Shown: positions 33,531-42,430, counted from the first letter of the stretch. The stretch is 46,418 nucleotides of DNA from WQZF01 sp031556405 (GCA_031556405.1 JAVBTC010000059.1:1-46418); one strand, 5' to 3'. Program-made: numbers and translations. The notes: generated by a model from the letters alone, not told the origin.

Positions 33531-35000
33531 TCAGAGATGCTTTTTCAAGGTTTCCAGGAGCTGCGCGTCTTCGGCGAATTTCCGCTGATCGCGGGCGAGT
33601 GTCGGGTCGAGCAGCGCCGTGATGATCGGCACGGTCAGGCCGCTCAGTGAAATTTCCTGCAGGCGGATGAATTCGACGATCTGGCGGGCAAGTTCTTCAT
33701 CCGAAAGGCGCGCCCATTGCGGGTGACGCCACGCGATATGGCGCCGGAAGTCTTCGCACAGCACCTGGTAAAGCCGGCGGCCGCGATCGTTGCGCCACAG
33801 ATAACGCCCGGACGCGGCAACGTGCTCGACGATGCTGCGGCGCGATTTCTGCGGTACCGGCAACAGCGGGCCGAAGCGCCGCGAAGTCGTCCACAGCCAG
33901 ACGATGAGCAGCGCGGTGGCGGCCACAAGCACCGTCCAGGCGCGTTCCGTCAGCCATTCCCAGAGCGAGGGAACGTCGCTGCCATAAACGAACCAGATTT
34001 CCTTTCCCGGTCCGGGCGCGGCGAGATAGGTCAGCAATGCGGCGTGATTGGCCTTGTCGATGTTGTGATTGTTCAGGAATCTGAGATTGGACAGCACGGT
34101 GATGCGGCCCTTGCCGACCGCGTAGCTCAACGCGAAATTTCCGCTGTCTTCGCGCGTTGCCTCCGGTTCTGCGTCCTGCTCTGCATCCTGTTTCGCATCC
34201 GATTCTTCCATGACACGCAGACGCCATTGCGCGGTCTGATTCTCGTCGAACAATTGCCGGCCGGTATTCGTTTGCAGGTACAGGGCGGTGCCGTCGGGCA
34301 GCACGACCGCGTCGTTGTGCGGGGCGGCACAGCGCCGGAGCGGGCGGGAGGCGGCATCGTTTTTCGGCGGTTCTTTCCGGATACCGGGGTCCGGCTTCGG
34401 AGCGGGGACTACGCTGCCGGCATCGTTTTTATTGTCCGGCGTCCGCGGGTCGGTTTCGTCTGCTTCATCCGCGCTTTCATCCGTTTGCCCGTCGTCGGCA
34501 TGTTCATCGCCATCGTCATCCTCGTCGCTCTCATCGTCCGATGCCCCATAACCGACGGAAAATCCCAGGAAGGAAAGCATGGGATCGTTGTTGGCGGATT
34601 CCTTATCCTCCTCATCTTCCTCATTTTCCTTATTACGCGGGCGGTCCTTGTCGAACGCGCTCCCGGATTCGGGCGCGACGAGCAAATGGCCGCCTTCTTC
34701 GCGCACCCAGCGCAAAAGCATTTCGTTCTTCTGCGGCGACAGCCAGAAACGCGAGGAAGTGAAGAACAATGTCGCCCCGGGCGGTGGCGGCCGGTGCAGC
34801 AGAGGAACGAATTCCACCTTAGCGCCGTAACGTTCGGCCAGCCGACCCGCCGCCAGCGCCGAAATCTGCGCCGCCTTGCCACGAAAGCCGACATCGATTT
34901 CCTGCTCGACGAATTCGAGAGAGGAATAAATCCAGAGACAAAATCCTGCGAGCACAAGTGACAGGGTGAGGGCAACGATTTTCCAGACGCGCATTTTCAT
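33531..35000 (-). CDS. DUF4350-type membrane protein with acidic insertion
   Basis: The 489-residue protein has an N-terminal membrane anchor (about 8-25), a periplasmic domain with LFFTSSRFWLSP and LLVAPESGS typical of DUF4350, and a second helix near 375-390 (TVLVAATALLIVWLW), followed by a cytoplasmic tail. Residues 124-133 and 154-190 are almost all Asp, Glu, Ser and His (for example SDDESDEDDDGDEHADD), an unusual insertion. The ATG at 35000 overlaps the stop of the preceding gene as ATGA, so translation is coupled. DUF4350 proteins accompany MoxR-DUF58 genes in many bacteria; function is unknown. Confidence 0.85.
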   Translation of the reverse strand: MKMRVWKIVALTLSLVLAGFCLWIYSSLEFVEQEIDVGFRGKAAQISALAAGRLAERYGAKVEFVPLLHRPPPPGATLFFTSSRFWLSPQKNEMLLRWVREEGGHLLVAPESGSAFDKDRPRNKENEEDEEDKESANNDPMLSFLGFSVGYGASDDESDEDDDGDEHADDGQTDESADEADETDPRTPDNKNDAGSVVPAPKPDPGIRKEPPKNDAASRPLRRCAAPHNDAVVLPDGTALYLQTNTGRQLFDENQTAQWRLRVMEESDAKQDAEQDAEPEATREDSGNFALSYAVGKGRITVLSNLRFLNNHNIDKANHAALLTYLAAPGPGKEIWFVYGSDVPSLWEWLTERAWTVLVAATALLIVWLWTTSRRFGPLLPVPQKSRRSIVEHVAASGRYLWRNDRGRRLYQVLCEDFRRHIAWRHPQWARLSDEELARQIVEFIRLQEISLSGLTVPIITALLDPTLARDQRKFAEDAQLLETLKKHL

Positions 35001-35881
35001 GACGCCGCTCCGTTCGCCGCCGCGGGGGACGGAGCATCGACGCGGAGATTGGAAAGCCGTTGGAAACCGGCGAGCAGGCCGCCGATTTCCGTCGGCGGCC
35101 GGTGCGCATAGGCCAGGCGCAGCCAGGCGCGGGTCAGTTCGCTGATGTAGTCTCGCAGCGAGGGGATGGCGCGGCCGACAACCTGGCGGATTTCCTGTTC
35201 CGTCACGCCTTGCGGCAACTCCACGCGGTGCCGCTCGATCAGCAGCGCCAGCGTGCCGCGATAGAGAATGCTGAGCGCTTCGGCCTGTCGGCCCTGCGCC
35301 CAGTAACGCTGCGCGGCGGTGGGGATATCGTCGGGCAGCGGGATTTCTTCGGGCAGCGCATTGGTTTTTTGCTGCCGCAAGGGCGGTTCTTGGCGCGGTT
35401 TCCCGCTCCAGCCGAAAAATGTCGCCCAGCGCTTCCAGCGCAACAGCAGGAAAACAATGAGGGCGAAAATGGCGAACCAGAGCAGTATTTCTCCCGCCAT
35501 GGCAAAACCCTTGCTCCAGTCGATCGGCTCCTCCGACGCCTCGCTGTCGCCGAACCAGCGCTCGAGCAGTTCGCGGAACCACTCCCGCAGTTGCCATTTC
35601 GGAACCTTGATGGTATCGGTATGTTTGAATTCCGGCGTCGCCAGCACGGCATCGATGTTTTCCCGCGCTTTATTCACGAATTCCGGGCGCGATGACGGAA
35701 CGGGCGAAGAAGAGACCGATGGGGCGGCCGATTCCGCCGTCGGCGCGGCGAAAACGGAAGCAGGCGCCAGAACGACACCAAGCACGGCGCAGAGAATAAA
35801 GAACGGAAGCAATAAGCGCGACGAAAGCGGCGATGCCGCGCGGCGAAGAAACGAAACAGGCGTTGGAATGCGCATTTTCAT
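34997..35881 (-). CDS. DUF4129-type membrane protein
   Basis: The 294-residue protein has a signal peptide or anchor (about 20-45), a central membrane helix (about 130-150) and a C-terminal DUF4129 domain with AQRYWAQGRQAEALSILYRG and the following LIERHRVELPQGVTEQEI. It overlaps its neighbours by four bases on both sides (ATGA), so it is translationally coupled in the operon. DUF4129 is found next to transglutaminase-like and MoxR genes and its role is unknown; an extracytoplasmic function is likely. Confidence 0.85.
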   Translation of the reverse strand: MKMRIPTPVSFLRRAASPLSSRLLLPFFILCAVLGVVLAPASVFAAPTAESAAPSVSSSPVPSSRPEFVNKARENIDAVLATPEFKHTDTIKVPKWQLREWFRELLERWFGDSEASEEPIDWSKGFAMAGEILLWFAIFALIVFLLLRWKRWATFFGWSGKPRQEPPLRQQKTNALPEEIPLPDDIPTAAQRYWAQGRQAEALSILYRGTLALLIERHRVELPQGVTEQEIRQVVGRAIPSLRDYISELTRAWLRLAYAHRPPTEIGGLLAGFQRLSNLRVDAPSPAAANGAAS

Positions 35882-36690
35882 GCCGCTACCTTCTCCTGCT
35901 GGACTTCTCTTTCCTGTGCCAGCCGCGTCGCCAATGTGCGAAAACCGAGCTCGATGTCCCATCCTTCGAGTTCGGCGCGGCGGTTGAGGTAGAGCGAAAA
36001 ACCCGCCGCCGCATACAGCGGTTCGACGACACTCACGGCGAACATATAGGCGGCGCCCTGGATCAGCGCGAGCCAGAACGTTCCCTCGGACAGGAACAAG
36101 GTGGTCAGCATATCGCTCACCGAGGAGATGAGTTCGGGCGGAATCAGCAGGAAAACGAGACCGAGACAGCCTATCGTCAGTATCGATTCGAATGTGGAGC
36201 AGACAAACAGCAATGCCAGCGCCGTGCCGCTGGCATTGCGCCCGAGCACCTGGAAACGCCGCCGCCGCGCCTTGCCCTTCAGACCTTCGAGTTGCCAGAC
36301 GGGGATATGGAAACTGCGCAGCGGGTGCAGGCGCCGCCAGGTCAGGTCGCGCAACAGGCCGGAACGCCAGAAAATATCGGGGAAGGCGCGCAGTATCTCG
36401 CGCCAGCGCACGGTTCTGCCGAATACGGCGCGGCTCAGAACCAGGAGCTGAACGCGGTCGTAAAACGGCTTCATCCACCAGATGAGCAGCCACCACCATC
36501 GCCCGCCATCTTCCTCCGTGCGTCCGAAGAGCACGTTCAGGAGAAGGGTCAGTGCCGCCACCGGCAGAATCGCGGTCAGCCAGGCGGTATATACGGCGCG
36601 GCGATGCTTCTGGATCAGCGCCAGTCCCAGATCGAGCGCTTCCCACGGCGTACGGGAGCGTATGTCTACGGTCAGATCCTCAGGGCGCAT
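35878..36690 (-). CDS. Multi-pass membrane protein in the MoxR operon
   Basis: I do not know a named family for this 270-residue protein. It opens with DLTVDIRSRTPWEALDLGLALIQKHRRAVY and a helix near 35-55, and has further helices around 155-190 and 205-235. The pattern (RxPWEALDLG, long loops with WW and Arg) resembles uncharacterised proteins that travel with the DUF4129, SpoIIM-like and RDD genes. GGGGAA precedes the ATG at 36690, which overlaps the end of the SpoIIM-like gene by 11 bases. A membrane scaffold for the MoxR system is a reasonable guess. Confidence 0.75.
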   Translation of the reverse strand: MRPEDLTVDIRSRTPWEALDLGLALIQKHRRAVYTAWLTAILPVAALTLLLNVLFGRTEEDGGRWWWLLIWWMKPFYDRVQLLVLSRAVFGRTVRWREILRAFPDIFWRSGLLRDLTWRRLHPLRSFHIPVWQLEGLKGKARRRRFQVLGRNASGTALALLFVCSTFESILTIGCLGLVFLLIPPELISSVSDMLTTLFLSEGTFWLALIQGAAYMFAVSVVEPLYAAAGFSLYLNRRAELEGWDIELGFRTLATRLAQEREVQQEKVAA

Positions 36691-37726
36691 GTCGTTTCCC
36701 CATGAACAGGAAGTAAACGGCGACGAACGCCCAGAAGATGCCTCCGACGATGAACTTGCCAAGCGGCGGCAGATAGGCGCCGGAAGACCAGAAGGCCTCG
36801 ATGAATGCGGCGATGAACAGCATGCCGGTAGCGCCGTAGACGATATTTACCGCCGGGCGCGCCGCCTCGATCAGTGCCTCGCTGCGGCGGCGGCGTCCCG
36901 GCGAGATGAGCGCGCCGCCGAGCATCAGGCCGGCCATGCCGCAAAGCACGATGGCGGTAAGCTCGAAAGCGCCGTGCGCGACGACGAACTGGAAAAAGCG
37001 CTCGGCGGAACCCTGGTGGATCAGATGCGCCGCAATCGCGCCGAAAATCGCGCCGTTGAAAATCAGATAAAACAATGTGCCCAGTCCGTACAGCAGGCCG
37101 GCGGCAAAGCATTGAAAGCCGACCGAAATATTGTTCTTGATGTAATACCCGAACATGACGAAATTCAATTCCGCGGCGCGGCCGCCCAGGCTGCCCACCG
37201 TGCTGCCGGCTTCGCTCTTCCCGCCGGCGCTGTACATCTCCTCGAAATTGCGGACCGTGGATTCGTCGAAAATGCTGTAGACCATTTCCGGCTGGAGGTA
37301 GACCAGGATCGCCATCGCCAGCGCCGGCAGATAGAGGAGCGCGCTGGCGATCCAGAAGAGGCGCGCGCGTTCGCGTACCAGTGCGGGAAAATCGTGCGTC
37401 ACGAAACGGCCGATATTGCCCATGAGCCTGCTGCGCGCCGCGTACAGCGTTTGATGGCCCGCCAGCGTGAGACGGTCGAGCCGTTCGATCAGCGCCGGCG
37501 GATAGTGCCGGTCGCGCGCCAGCGCCAGATGCTGGCAGACGCGGCGGTACAGCGCGGGAAGCGTACTTTTGTCCGGCGGTACCGGTTTGTTTTCCGCCGC
37601 GGCTTTTTTTCCGCGTTTGCCACGTTTATTTTCGCGCTTGTCCTTCCCATGCGCGCCGTCGATCAGCGCTTCGAGGCGCAGCCAGTCTTCCTCGTAGCGG
37701 CGCACGAATTCGTTCGGCGTCATCAT
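36680..37726 (-). CDS. SpoIIM/DUF95-family membrane protein
   Basis: The 348-residue protein has a cytosolic N-terminal half with a Lys/Arg-rich insert (KDKRENKRGKRGKK near 28-41) and a membrane half with six or so helices. Among them are GYYIKNNISVGFQCFAAGLLYG and FVVAHGAFELTAIVLCG, both standard for the stage II sporulation protein M family in non-sporulating bacteria. The organism is not a spore former by its other genes, so the name is only a family label. It lies five bases after the RDD gene and overlaps the next gene by 11 bases. Confidence 0.88.
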   Translation of the reverse strand: MMTPNEFVRRYEEDWLRLEALIDGAHGKDKRENKRGKRGKKAAAENKPVPPDKSTLPALYRRVCQHLALARDRHYPPALIERLDRLTLAGHQTLYAARSRLMGNIGRFVTHDFPALVRERARLFWIASALLYLPALAMAILVYLQPEMVYSIFDESTVRNFEEMYSAGGKSEAGSTVGSLGGRAAELNFVMFGYYIKNNISVGFQCFAAGLLYGLGTLFYLIFNGAIFGAIAAHLIHQGSAERFFQFVVAHGAFELTAIVLCGMAGLMLGGALISPGRRRRSEALIEAARPAVNIVYGATGMLFIAAFIEAFWSSGAYLPPLGKFIVGGIFWAFVAVYFLFMGKRHAP

Positions 37727-37731
37727 GTTTT

Positions 37732-38454
37732 TTAACGTTCCCCCAGGATATGCCGCGCGTAGCCGAGGAGGGCGGGAACGTTGGCCTGCAATTGCCCGCG
37801 ACGGGCGCCGTTGGTGCCATTGGTACCATTAAACTTCTCCGCGCCCTCCGGAGCGAGTATCCCGGCCAGTTCTTCCGCCCGCTCGGGCGTCAGCCGGGGA
37901 ACGCGGGCGGCAAAGGCGACGAGCAGTTGCTGTTCCGTCGAAGACAGCCAGACCGGCAGCGGCAACGGTTGCCCCGGCGGCAGTTGCGGCGTTTTTTTCG
38001 GTTTCTCCCGGTAGACCACCACGGTGCGCGCGACAATATCGCCCAGGCGTTTGAAATCGCGGTTCAAAAGCAGCGAGCACAGGCCGAAGGCGTAGAGAAA
38101 CGGCAGGAAGTCGGCGGCGCGCAACAGATTGCGTACCATCGATCCCGACCAGCCGACGGGAACGCCGTTATCGTGCAGCACGGCCAGCCCGAAGGCGCGT
38201 TTTCCGGGCGTGGCGCCATTGGCATAAACCTCGAACAATACCGGATAGAACCATTCGAGGAAAAAAACCAGGATCAGCAGCAGCCCCATGCCGAAGCCGC
38301 CCATCCAGGCAAGTACCGTCAGCAGAACCATGTAGATCGCGAACCGCAGAAAAAAATCGAACATCCAGGCCAGCGCGCGCGGCACCGGACCGGCCAGCCG
38401 CAGACGGATGTTGACGCCTTCGGGCGTTTCGATAACACGGATGGTGTCCAGCAT
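37732..38454 (-). CDS. RDD-family membrane protein
   Basis: The 240-residue protein is the first gene of the operon. It has the RDD pattern: GPVPRALAWMFDFFLR, a second helix, then NGATPGKRAFGLAVL and NRDFKRLGDIVARTVVVYR. The C-terminal 90 residues are soluble and include NGTNGTNGAR, coded by a triplet-type repeat near 37810-37830. RDD proteins are often transporters or helpers of membrane proteins. No clear ribosome site precedes the ATG at 38454; the operon promoter should lie in the 400-base gap upstream. Confidence 0.88.
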   Translation of the reverse strand: MLDTIRVIETPEGVNIRLRLAGPVPRALAWMFDFFLRFAIYMVLLTVLAWMGGFGMGLLLILVFFLEWFYPVLFEVYANGATPGKRAFGLAVLHDNGVPVGWSGSMVRNLLRAADFLPFLYAFGLCSLLLNRDFKRLGDIVARTVVVYREKPKKTPQLPPGQPLPLPVWLSSTEQQLLVAFAARVPRLTPERAEELAGILAPEGAEKFNGTNGTNGARRGQLQANVPALLGYARHILGER

Positions 38455-38787
38455 AGGGAAGGAATGGGGCGCAAAAAAATGGGAAGAATTCTGACAGAAT
38501 TGGTAGCGGATGGAAAAAGTGACACTAATCAGCCATCTTTTATTAAAAACTTTGAATTCTACTGGATTTTTTATTCGCGGATACGATAACCAGATGATTT
38601 TTCGTGTATTCCGTCATGGTGATTGTCACAATGGGCACTGATCGCCTTGTATCCTACCGGCTGGGCAGGCGGAACATTTTTATATGTTTAATCAAACAAT
38701 CGTGTTAATCAATGAAACGCGGTGTCGCGAATTGATCCAGTACGTTAAACGGAATTTGAATTCACTTTCGTTGCCGCCTTCGGAGAA
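38455..38787. other. AT-rich gap upstream of the RDD-MoxR operon
   Basis: This holds the promoter region of the seven-gene operon and the space before the lysC terminator. It is AT-rich around 38515-38600 and 38680-38760. I see no gene and no promoter pair that stands out. Confidence 0.45.
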
Positions 38788-38822
38788 TAAAAAAACGGCA
38801 GCGTTGTTTCCGCTGCCGTTTT
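38788..38822 (-). terminator. Intrinsic terminator after lysC
   Basis: On the minus strand, the stem AAAACGGCAGCG (38811-38822 side) pairs with CGCTGCCGTTTT (38792-38803 side) around a 7-base loop, followed by a T-run. It lies 35 bases after the lysC stop. Confidence 0.9.
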
Positions 38823-38857
38823 GTCGATGTGAGTATCGATACGGTTATCACGTGCGT

Positions 38858-40090
38858 TTATTTCTCCGCCGCTTCGCTCAAACCGAATGCCCTGTGCAGG
38901 ACGCGCACCGCGAGTTCCAGATATTTTTCGTCGATGATGACGGAAATCTTGATCTCGGAAGTGGAAATCATCTGGATATTGATTCCTTCGTCGGCAAGCG
39001 CGCGGAACATGCGGCTGGCGACGCCGGGGTGCGAGCGCATGCCGACGCCGACGGCGGAAACCTTGCAGATCTTGTTGTCGCTCCACACTTCGCGGGCGTT
39101 GATCTGGGTTTTGACGGTTTCGAGCACCTTGAGCGTTTTCGGCAGTTCGGCGCGGGCGACGGTGAAGGAGAAATCCGTCGTGCCGTCGTGGCTGACGTTC
39201 TGGATGATGATGTCGACATCGATGTTGGCTTCGGCGACCGCCTCCAGTATCTGATAGGCGATGCCGGGGCGATCGGGGACGCCGAGTACGGTCACTTTTG
39301 CTTCGTCCCGGTTGAAGGCGATGCCGGAGATGATCGGTTGTTCCATGTTGTGTTTATCCTCAACGGTAATGAGCGTGCCTTCCCCCTCGTCCTGGAAGCT
39401 GGAAAGGACGCGCAGTTTAACTTTGTATTTTCCGGCGAATTCCACCGAGCGGATTTGCAGCACCTTGGACCCGAGGCTGGCCATTTCCAGCATTTCCTCG
39501 AAGGTGATGGAGTCGAGTTTTTTCGCTTCCGGCTCGACGCGGGGGTCGGTGGTGTAAACGCCGTCGACATCGGTATAAATCTGGCATTCGTCGGCCTTCA
39601 GCGCCGCCGCCAGCGCCACCGCCGACGTATCGGAGCCGCCTCTGCCCAGCGTGGTGATGTTGCCGTCTTCGTCCGCGCCCTGGAACCCGGCGACGACGAC
39701 GACGTAACCGGCTTCGAGATCGCGGCGCAGGCGTTTGTCGTCGATGTGCAGGATCCGCGCCTTGGTATGGGTATTGTCGGTCAGCACGCGCACTTGCGGG
39801 CCGGTATAGCTCTTTGCCTTGATTCCTTCTTCATGCAGGGCCATGGATAAAAGACCGATGGTGACCTGTTCTCCGGTGGCGGCGACCACATCGAGTTCGC
39901 GCGGATCGGGCTGCGGGGAAATTTCCTTTGCCAGCGCGATAAGACGATTGGTTTCGCCGGACATTGCCGAGGGAACCACGACGATGCTGTGTCCCTGGGC
40001 TTTCCAGCGCGCGACACGCTTGGCGACGTTCTTGATACGGTCGGTGGATCCGACCGATGTGCCGCCGTATTTTTGAACTATTAATGCCAT
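38858..40090 (-). CDS. lysC: Aspartate kinase
   Basis: The 410-residue enzyme makes aspartyl phosphate, the first step to Lys, Thr, Met and diaminopimelate. It has the N-terminal kinase motif KYGGTSVG at 7-14, the catalytic loop TTLGRGGSDTSAVALAAAL, and two ACT regulatory domains from about residue 265, with VGMRSHPGVASRMF in the second. The length and single-function form match the lysine/threonine-regulated betaproteobacterial type. AGGT lies 5-6 bases before the ATG. It is a single-gene unit with its own terminator. Confidence 0.95.
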   Translation of the reverse strand: MALIVQKYGGTSVGSTDRIKNVAKRVARWKAQGHSIVVVPSAMSGETNRLIALAKEISPQPDPRELDVVAATGEQVTIGLLSMALHEEGIKAKSYTGPQVRVLTDNTHTKARILHIDDKRLRRDLEAGYVVVVAGFQGADEDGNITTLGRGGSDTSAVALAAALKADECQIYTDVDGVYTTDPRVEPEAKKLDSITFEEMLEMASLGSKVLQIRSVEFAGKYKVKLRVLSSFQDEGEGTLITVEDKHNMEQPIISGIAFNRDEAKVTVLGVPDRPGIAYQILEAVAEANIDVDIIIQNVSHDGTTDFSFTVARAELPKTLKVLETVKTQINAREVWSDNKICKVSAVGVGMRSHPGVASRMFRALADEGINIQMISTSEIKISVIIDEKYLELAVRVLHRAFGLSEAAEK

Positions 40091-40449
40091 AGGTAACCTA
40101 AAACGAATAAAATGCTTGGAAGTGAAGTGGTGTAAAAGTGGGCGTTGAAAGCGAGGCTGTGTAACTGCGTCGTCCGTGGTGGAAACCGGGGCGGGCCGAT
40201 GCGGGCAGGATAAAGGTCCAGGTCCGATAGGTCCGATAAAAGCCCGGAGAAAACCCGGTGAAAGGACTCCCGGTGAAGGAAGCAGCGGCGGATTCGATGA
40301 AATTCGGATAAAACCGGATCAGCAGCCCCGACGAAACACGCAATCTTAGCACCGGGGCCTTATTCCGGGGAATAGATGGGCATTGTGGACGCAGGGTAGT
40401 AGCCAGAAAACAACAATGCCGATTTTTTATAGCTGGATTGATTAAATGC
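40091..40449. other. Gap upstream of lysC, no supported gene
   Basis: The region contains the lysC promoter and a patch with repeated GGTCCGATA (about 40210-40240). I see no open frame of credible composition and no clear lysine riboswitch by eye. Confidence 0.4.
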
Positions 40450-40507
40450 TAGTTGCAACTATATCTAAATGACTTATACTGCGGCATCTATAACTTAAGT
40501 TATAGAT
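40450..40507 (+). promoter_or_regulatory. Promoter with two palindromes before the HTH gene
   Basis: TTGCAA (40453-40458) and TATACT (40475-40480), 16 bases apart, form a good -35/-10 pair. A 12-base palindrome, TAGTTGCAACTA (40450-40461), covers the -35, and a perfect 22-base palindrome (40486-40507, centre ACTTAAGT) sits where transcription would start. Both palindromes contain AACT and AGTT half-words. This layout suggests autorepression by the HTH protein encoded 85 bases downstream. Confidence 0.6.
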
Positions 40508-40591
40508 CGTTGGGTTGTACGGCAGTACAAAAGGAGAGCGGGGCAACCTGCTTGATTTTGATTATGTGTTAAAACAGAAAGGGCTGTAATT

Positions 40592-40894
40592 ATGAATACT
40601 GGTGTGAAAACTCCGGAAAAGCTTGATCCGCGCGATATTCGCCGCAAACTCGGTCTGAACCAGCAGGAATTCTGGTCCAGAATCGGCGTTACCCAAAGTG
40701 GCGGTTCCCGTTACGAAAGCGGGCGCAAGATTCCGAAGCCGGTGTGGCAGTTGCTGCGCCTGGTTCATGTCGAAGGGATCGACATTCAGAAACTGAAGCG
40801 CGAAGATTGGGAAGTGGTGGAGTATCTGAAGGCTGAAGAACCGGAACTGTTCAAGAAATACAAACGTTCGGCCAAAGGACGGAAAGCGGCCTGA
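40592..40894 (+). CDS. Small HTH (XRE-like) DNA-binding protein
   Basis: The 100-residue protein has a helix-turn-helix at about 16-50 (LGLNQQEFWSRIGVTQSGGSRYESGRKIP), where QSGGSRYE matches the recognition-helix region of Cro/XRE-type proteins. The remainder is a charged helical tail. AAGGG lies upstream of the ATG with long spacing. It is a stand-alone regulator; no toxin gene is adjacent, although XRE proteins of this size can be antitoxins. The palindromes upstream suggest it represses itself. Its other targets are not in view. Confidence 0.85.
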   Translation: MNTGVKTPEKLDPRDIRRKLGLNQQEFWSRIGVTQSGGSRYESGRKIPKPVWQLLRLVHVEGIDIQKLKREDWEVVEYLKAEEPELFKKYKRSAKGRKAA

Positions 40895-40913
40895 AGCGGA
40901 GACTGCCCTGGGT

Positions 40914-41828
40914 TCAGGGATTGACAACTACATCGATGCCAAGCGCTTTCACGCGCTGCGCGAAAATCTCGAGAGGTTCGGCTGGTAGCGCGGATAATCG
41001 TTTGGCATTTGCTTGGAGGGAGGGGCGTGCAAGACCGTAAAGGTGCACGCCCCTAATTTTTTCTTTCGCCGCGAGTTTTGCGTCGACTCTTGTATCGAGT
41101 CCTGTGCCGACTCCGGTATGAAGTCCGGCCAGGAAATCGAGGTAGGCGTTTTCTTCCGCACTGTCCGGCGCCTTGCCGTCGATGGCGAACCAGCAGGTTT
41201 GAATCCAGGTCGGTGCGAGCGTGCAGCAGGCGCGCAGCTTTTTTTCCACGGTTTTGGGATCCAGGCGCACGCGATTGGTCGCGGCGATGCCTGCTTTCGT
41301 TGCGCGGTCGAATTTGAACCAGACCTCTCCGCCCGCGGCCGCGATGCGGGAAATCCCGGTACGTACCGCGGCGCGGTGCACGAGGCTGCCGTTGGTGATC
41401 AGGCGCAGCGGGGTATGCGGCAGCAGGTGGAATTCTTCCATCAGACGAACCACGACCGCGACCGCATCGGGAAATTCGGCGGCGCTGGTCGGTTCGCCGT
41501 TGCCGGAAAAGGCGATGTCCATCAGGCGCTGTGCATTCTCGGGCGCCTCCCGGCGCAGAAAGTCGCCGCTGACGATGGCGGCGAGGCTGGCGCGCAATTC
41601 GTTTTCGAGCCGGGCAAGGTCGATCGGCGGCGGGCCGCCGCGCCGGAGGTCGGGCACCTGACAGTAGACGCAGGCCCAGTTGCAGGCGTTGTTCGGGTTG
41701 AGATGGATCCCGAGCGAGACGCCTCCCGAACGCCGCGAAAGCACCGTATAGACGTAAATGAAGGGCGCGTCGGGGGCGAGGAGAGAGCCGAGGGGGCTTT
41801 TGCGGCTGTGATCGCGAATGGTCAGCAT
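40914..41828 (-). CDS. Radical SAM protein (COG0731-like)
   Basis: The 304-residue protein has a radical SAM cluster motif CNWACVYC with Cys49, Cys53 and Cys56, then the family segment SGNGEPTSAAEFPDAV and the C-terminal GVHLYGLARPSLQ. It resembles COG0731-type Fe-S oxidoreductases, whose substrates are mostly unknown, some related to wyosine formation. The ATG at 41828 gives the start MLTIRDHSRK; no ribosome site is evident. It diverges from queD with 155 bases between. It is too unlike QueE to be called 7-carboxy-7-deazaguanine synthase, though the neighbourhood raises that question. Confidence 0.8.
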   Translation of the reverse strand: MLTIRDHSRKSPLGSLLAPDAPFIYVYTVLSRRSGGVSLGIHLNPNNACNWACVYCQVPDLRRGGPPPIDLARLENELRASLAAIVSGDFLRREAPENAQRLMDIAFSGNGEPTSAAEFPDAVAVVVRLMEEFHLLPHTPLRLITNGSLVHRAAVRTGISRIAAAGGEVWFKFDRATKAGIAATNRVRLDPKTVEKKLRACCTLAPTWIQTCWFAIDGKAPDSAEENAYLDFLAGLHTGVGTGLDTRVDAKLAAKEKIRGVHLYGLARPSLQANAKRLSALPAEPLEIFAQRVKALGIDVVVNP

Positions 41829-41983
41829 GACGATGTGAAAGTGTGGCGGACGAAGAGACCGGAAACAACCGGACGGCGGCAAAACGACGGTCTTCCGCTT
41901 CAGGCCGGAAGACCGGTGCCGCATACCCTCAATGATATAATCACTGCCCCTTTCATACACGCGGTCCTGCCGCGTTTGCGCTT

Positions 41984-42430
41984 GTGCATATCACTCGTCG
42001 TCTCGAATTCGATGCGGGGCACCGTATCCCCGATCACGCCAGCCAGTGCCGTCATCTGCACGGCCATCGCTACGCAATGGAAATCACCTTGTCCGGCGAT
42101 ATCATCCGCCGCGCCGGAGATGCCGCCAACGGTATGGTGATGGATTTTTCCGAGGTGAAGAAGCTGGCAAAGGAGCATCTGATCGATGCCTGGGACCATG
42201 CCTTTCTGGTTCAGGCCGACGATACGCCGGTGGTCGAATTTCTGAACACGCTGCCAGGGCACAAGACGGTCGTGCTCGATTGCGTGCCGACGGCGGAGAA
42301 TCTGGCGCGGACGGCGTTCCGCATTCTCGACGCGGTTTACCGCGATATCTACGGAAATCATCTGCGCCTGGAGCGGGTGCGTCTGTTCGAGACGCCGAAT
42401 TGCTGGGCGGATGCGTTGCGGGAAGACTGA
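41984..42430 (+). CDS. queD: 6-carboxy-5,6,7,8-tetrahydropterin synthase
   Basis: The 148-residue protein is QueD, which converts dihydroneopterin triphosphate to 6-carboxytetrahydropterin in queuosine synthesis. The zinc ligands His13, His26 and His28 and the catalytic Cys22 are in FDAGHRIPDHASQCRHLHGHRY, given here as adjacent pieces. WDHAFL and the late ERVRLFETPNCWA are typical. It starts with GTG at 41984, since no better ATG is near; the ribosome site is weak. Other que genes are not in the window. Confidence 0.92.
   Translation: MHITRRLEFDAGHRIPDHASQCRHLHGHRYAMEITLSGDIIRRAGDAANGMVMDFSEVKKLAKEHLIDAWDHAFLVQADDTPVVEFLNTLPGHKTVVLDCVPTAENLARTAFRILDAVYRDIYGNHLRLERVRLFETPNCWADALRED

Noticed and set aside
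31069..38454. A sporulation locus, because of the SpoIIM-like gene
   Set aside because: The SpoIIM family is widespread in non-sporulating bacteria, and nothing else here suggests sporulation.
40914..41828. Assignment of the radical SAM gene as queE
   Set aside because: The CX3CX2C motif is shared with QueE, but the length and the SGNGEPT segment fit COG0731-type proteins better.
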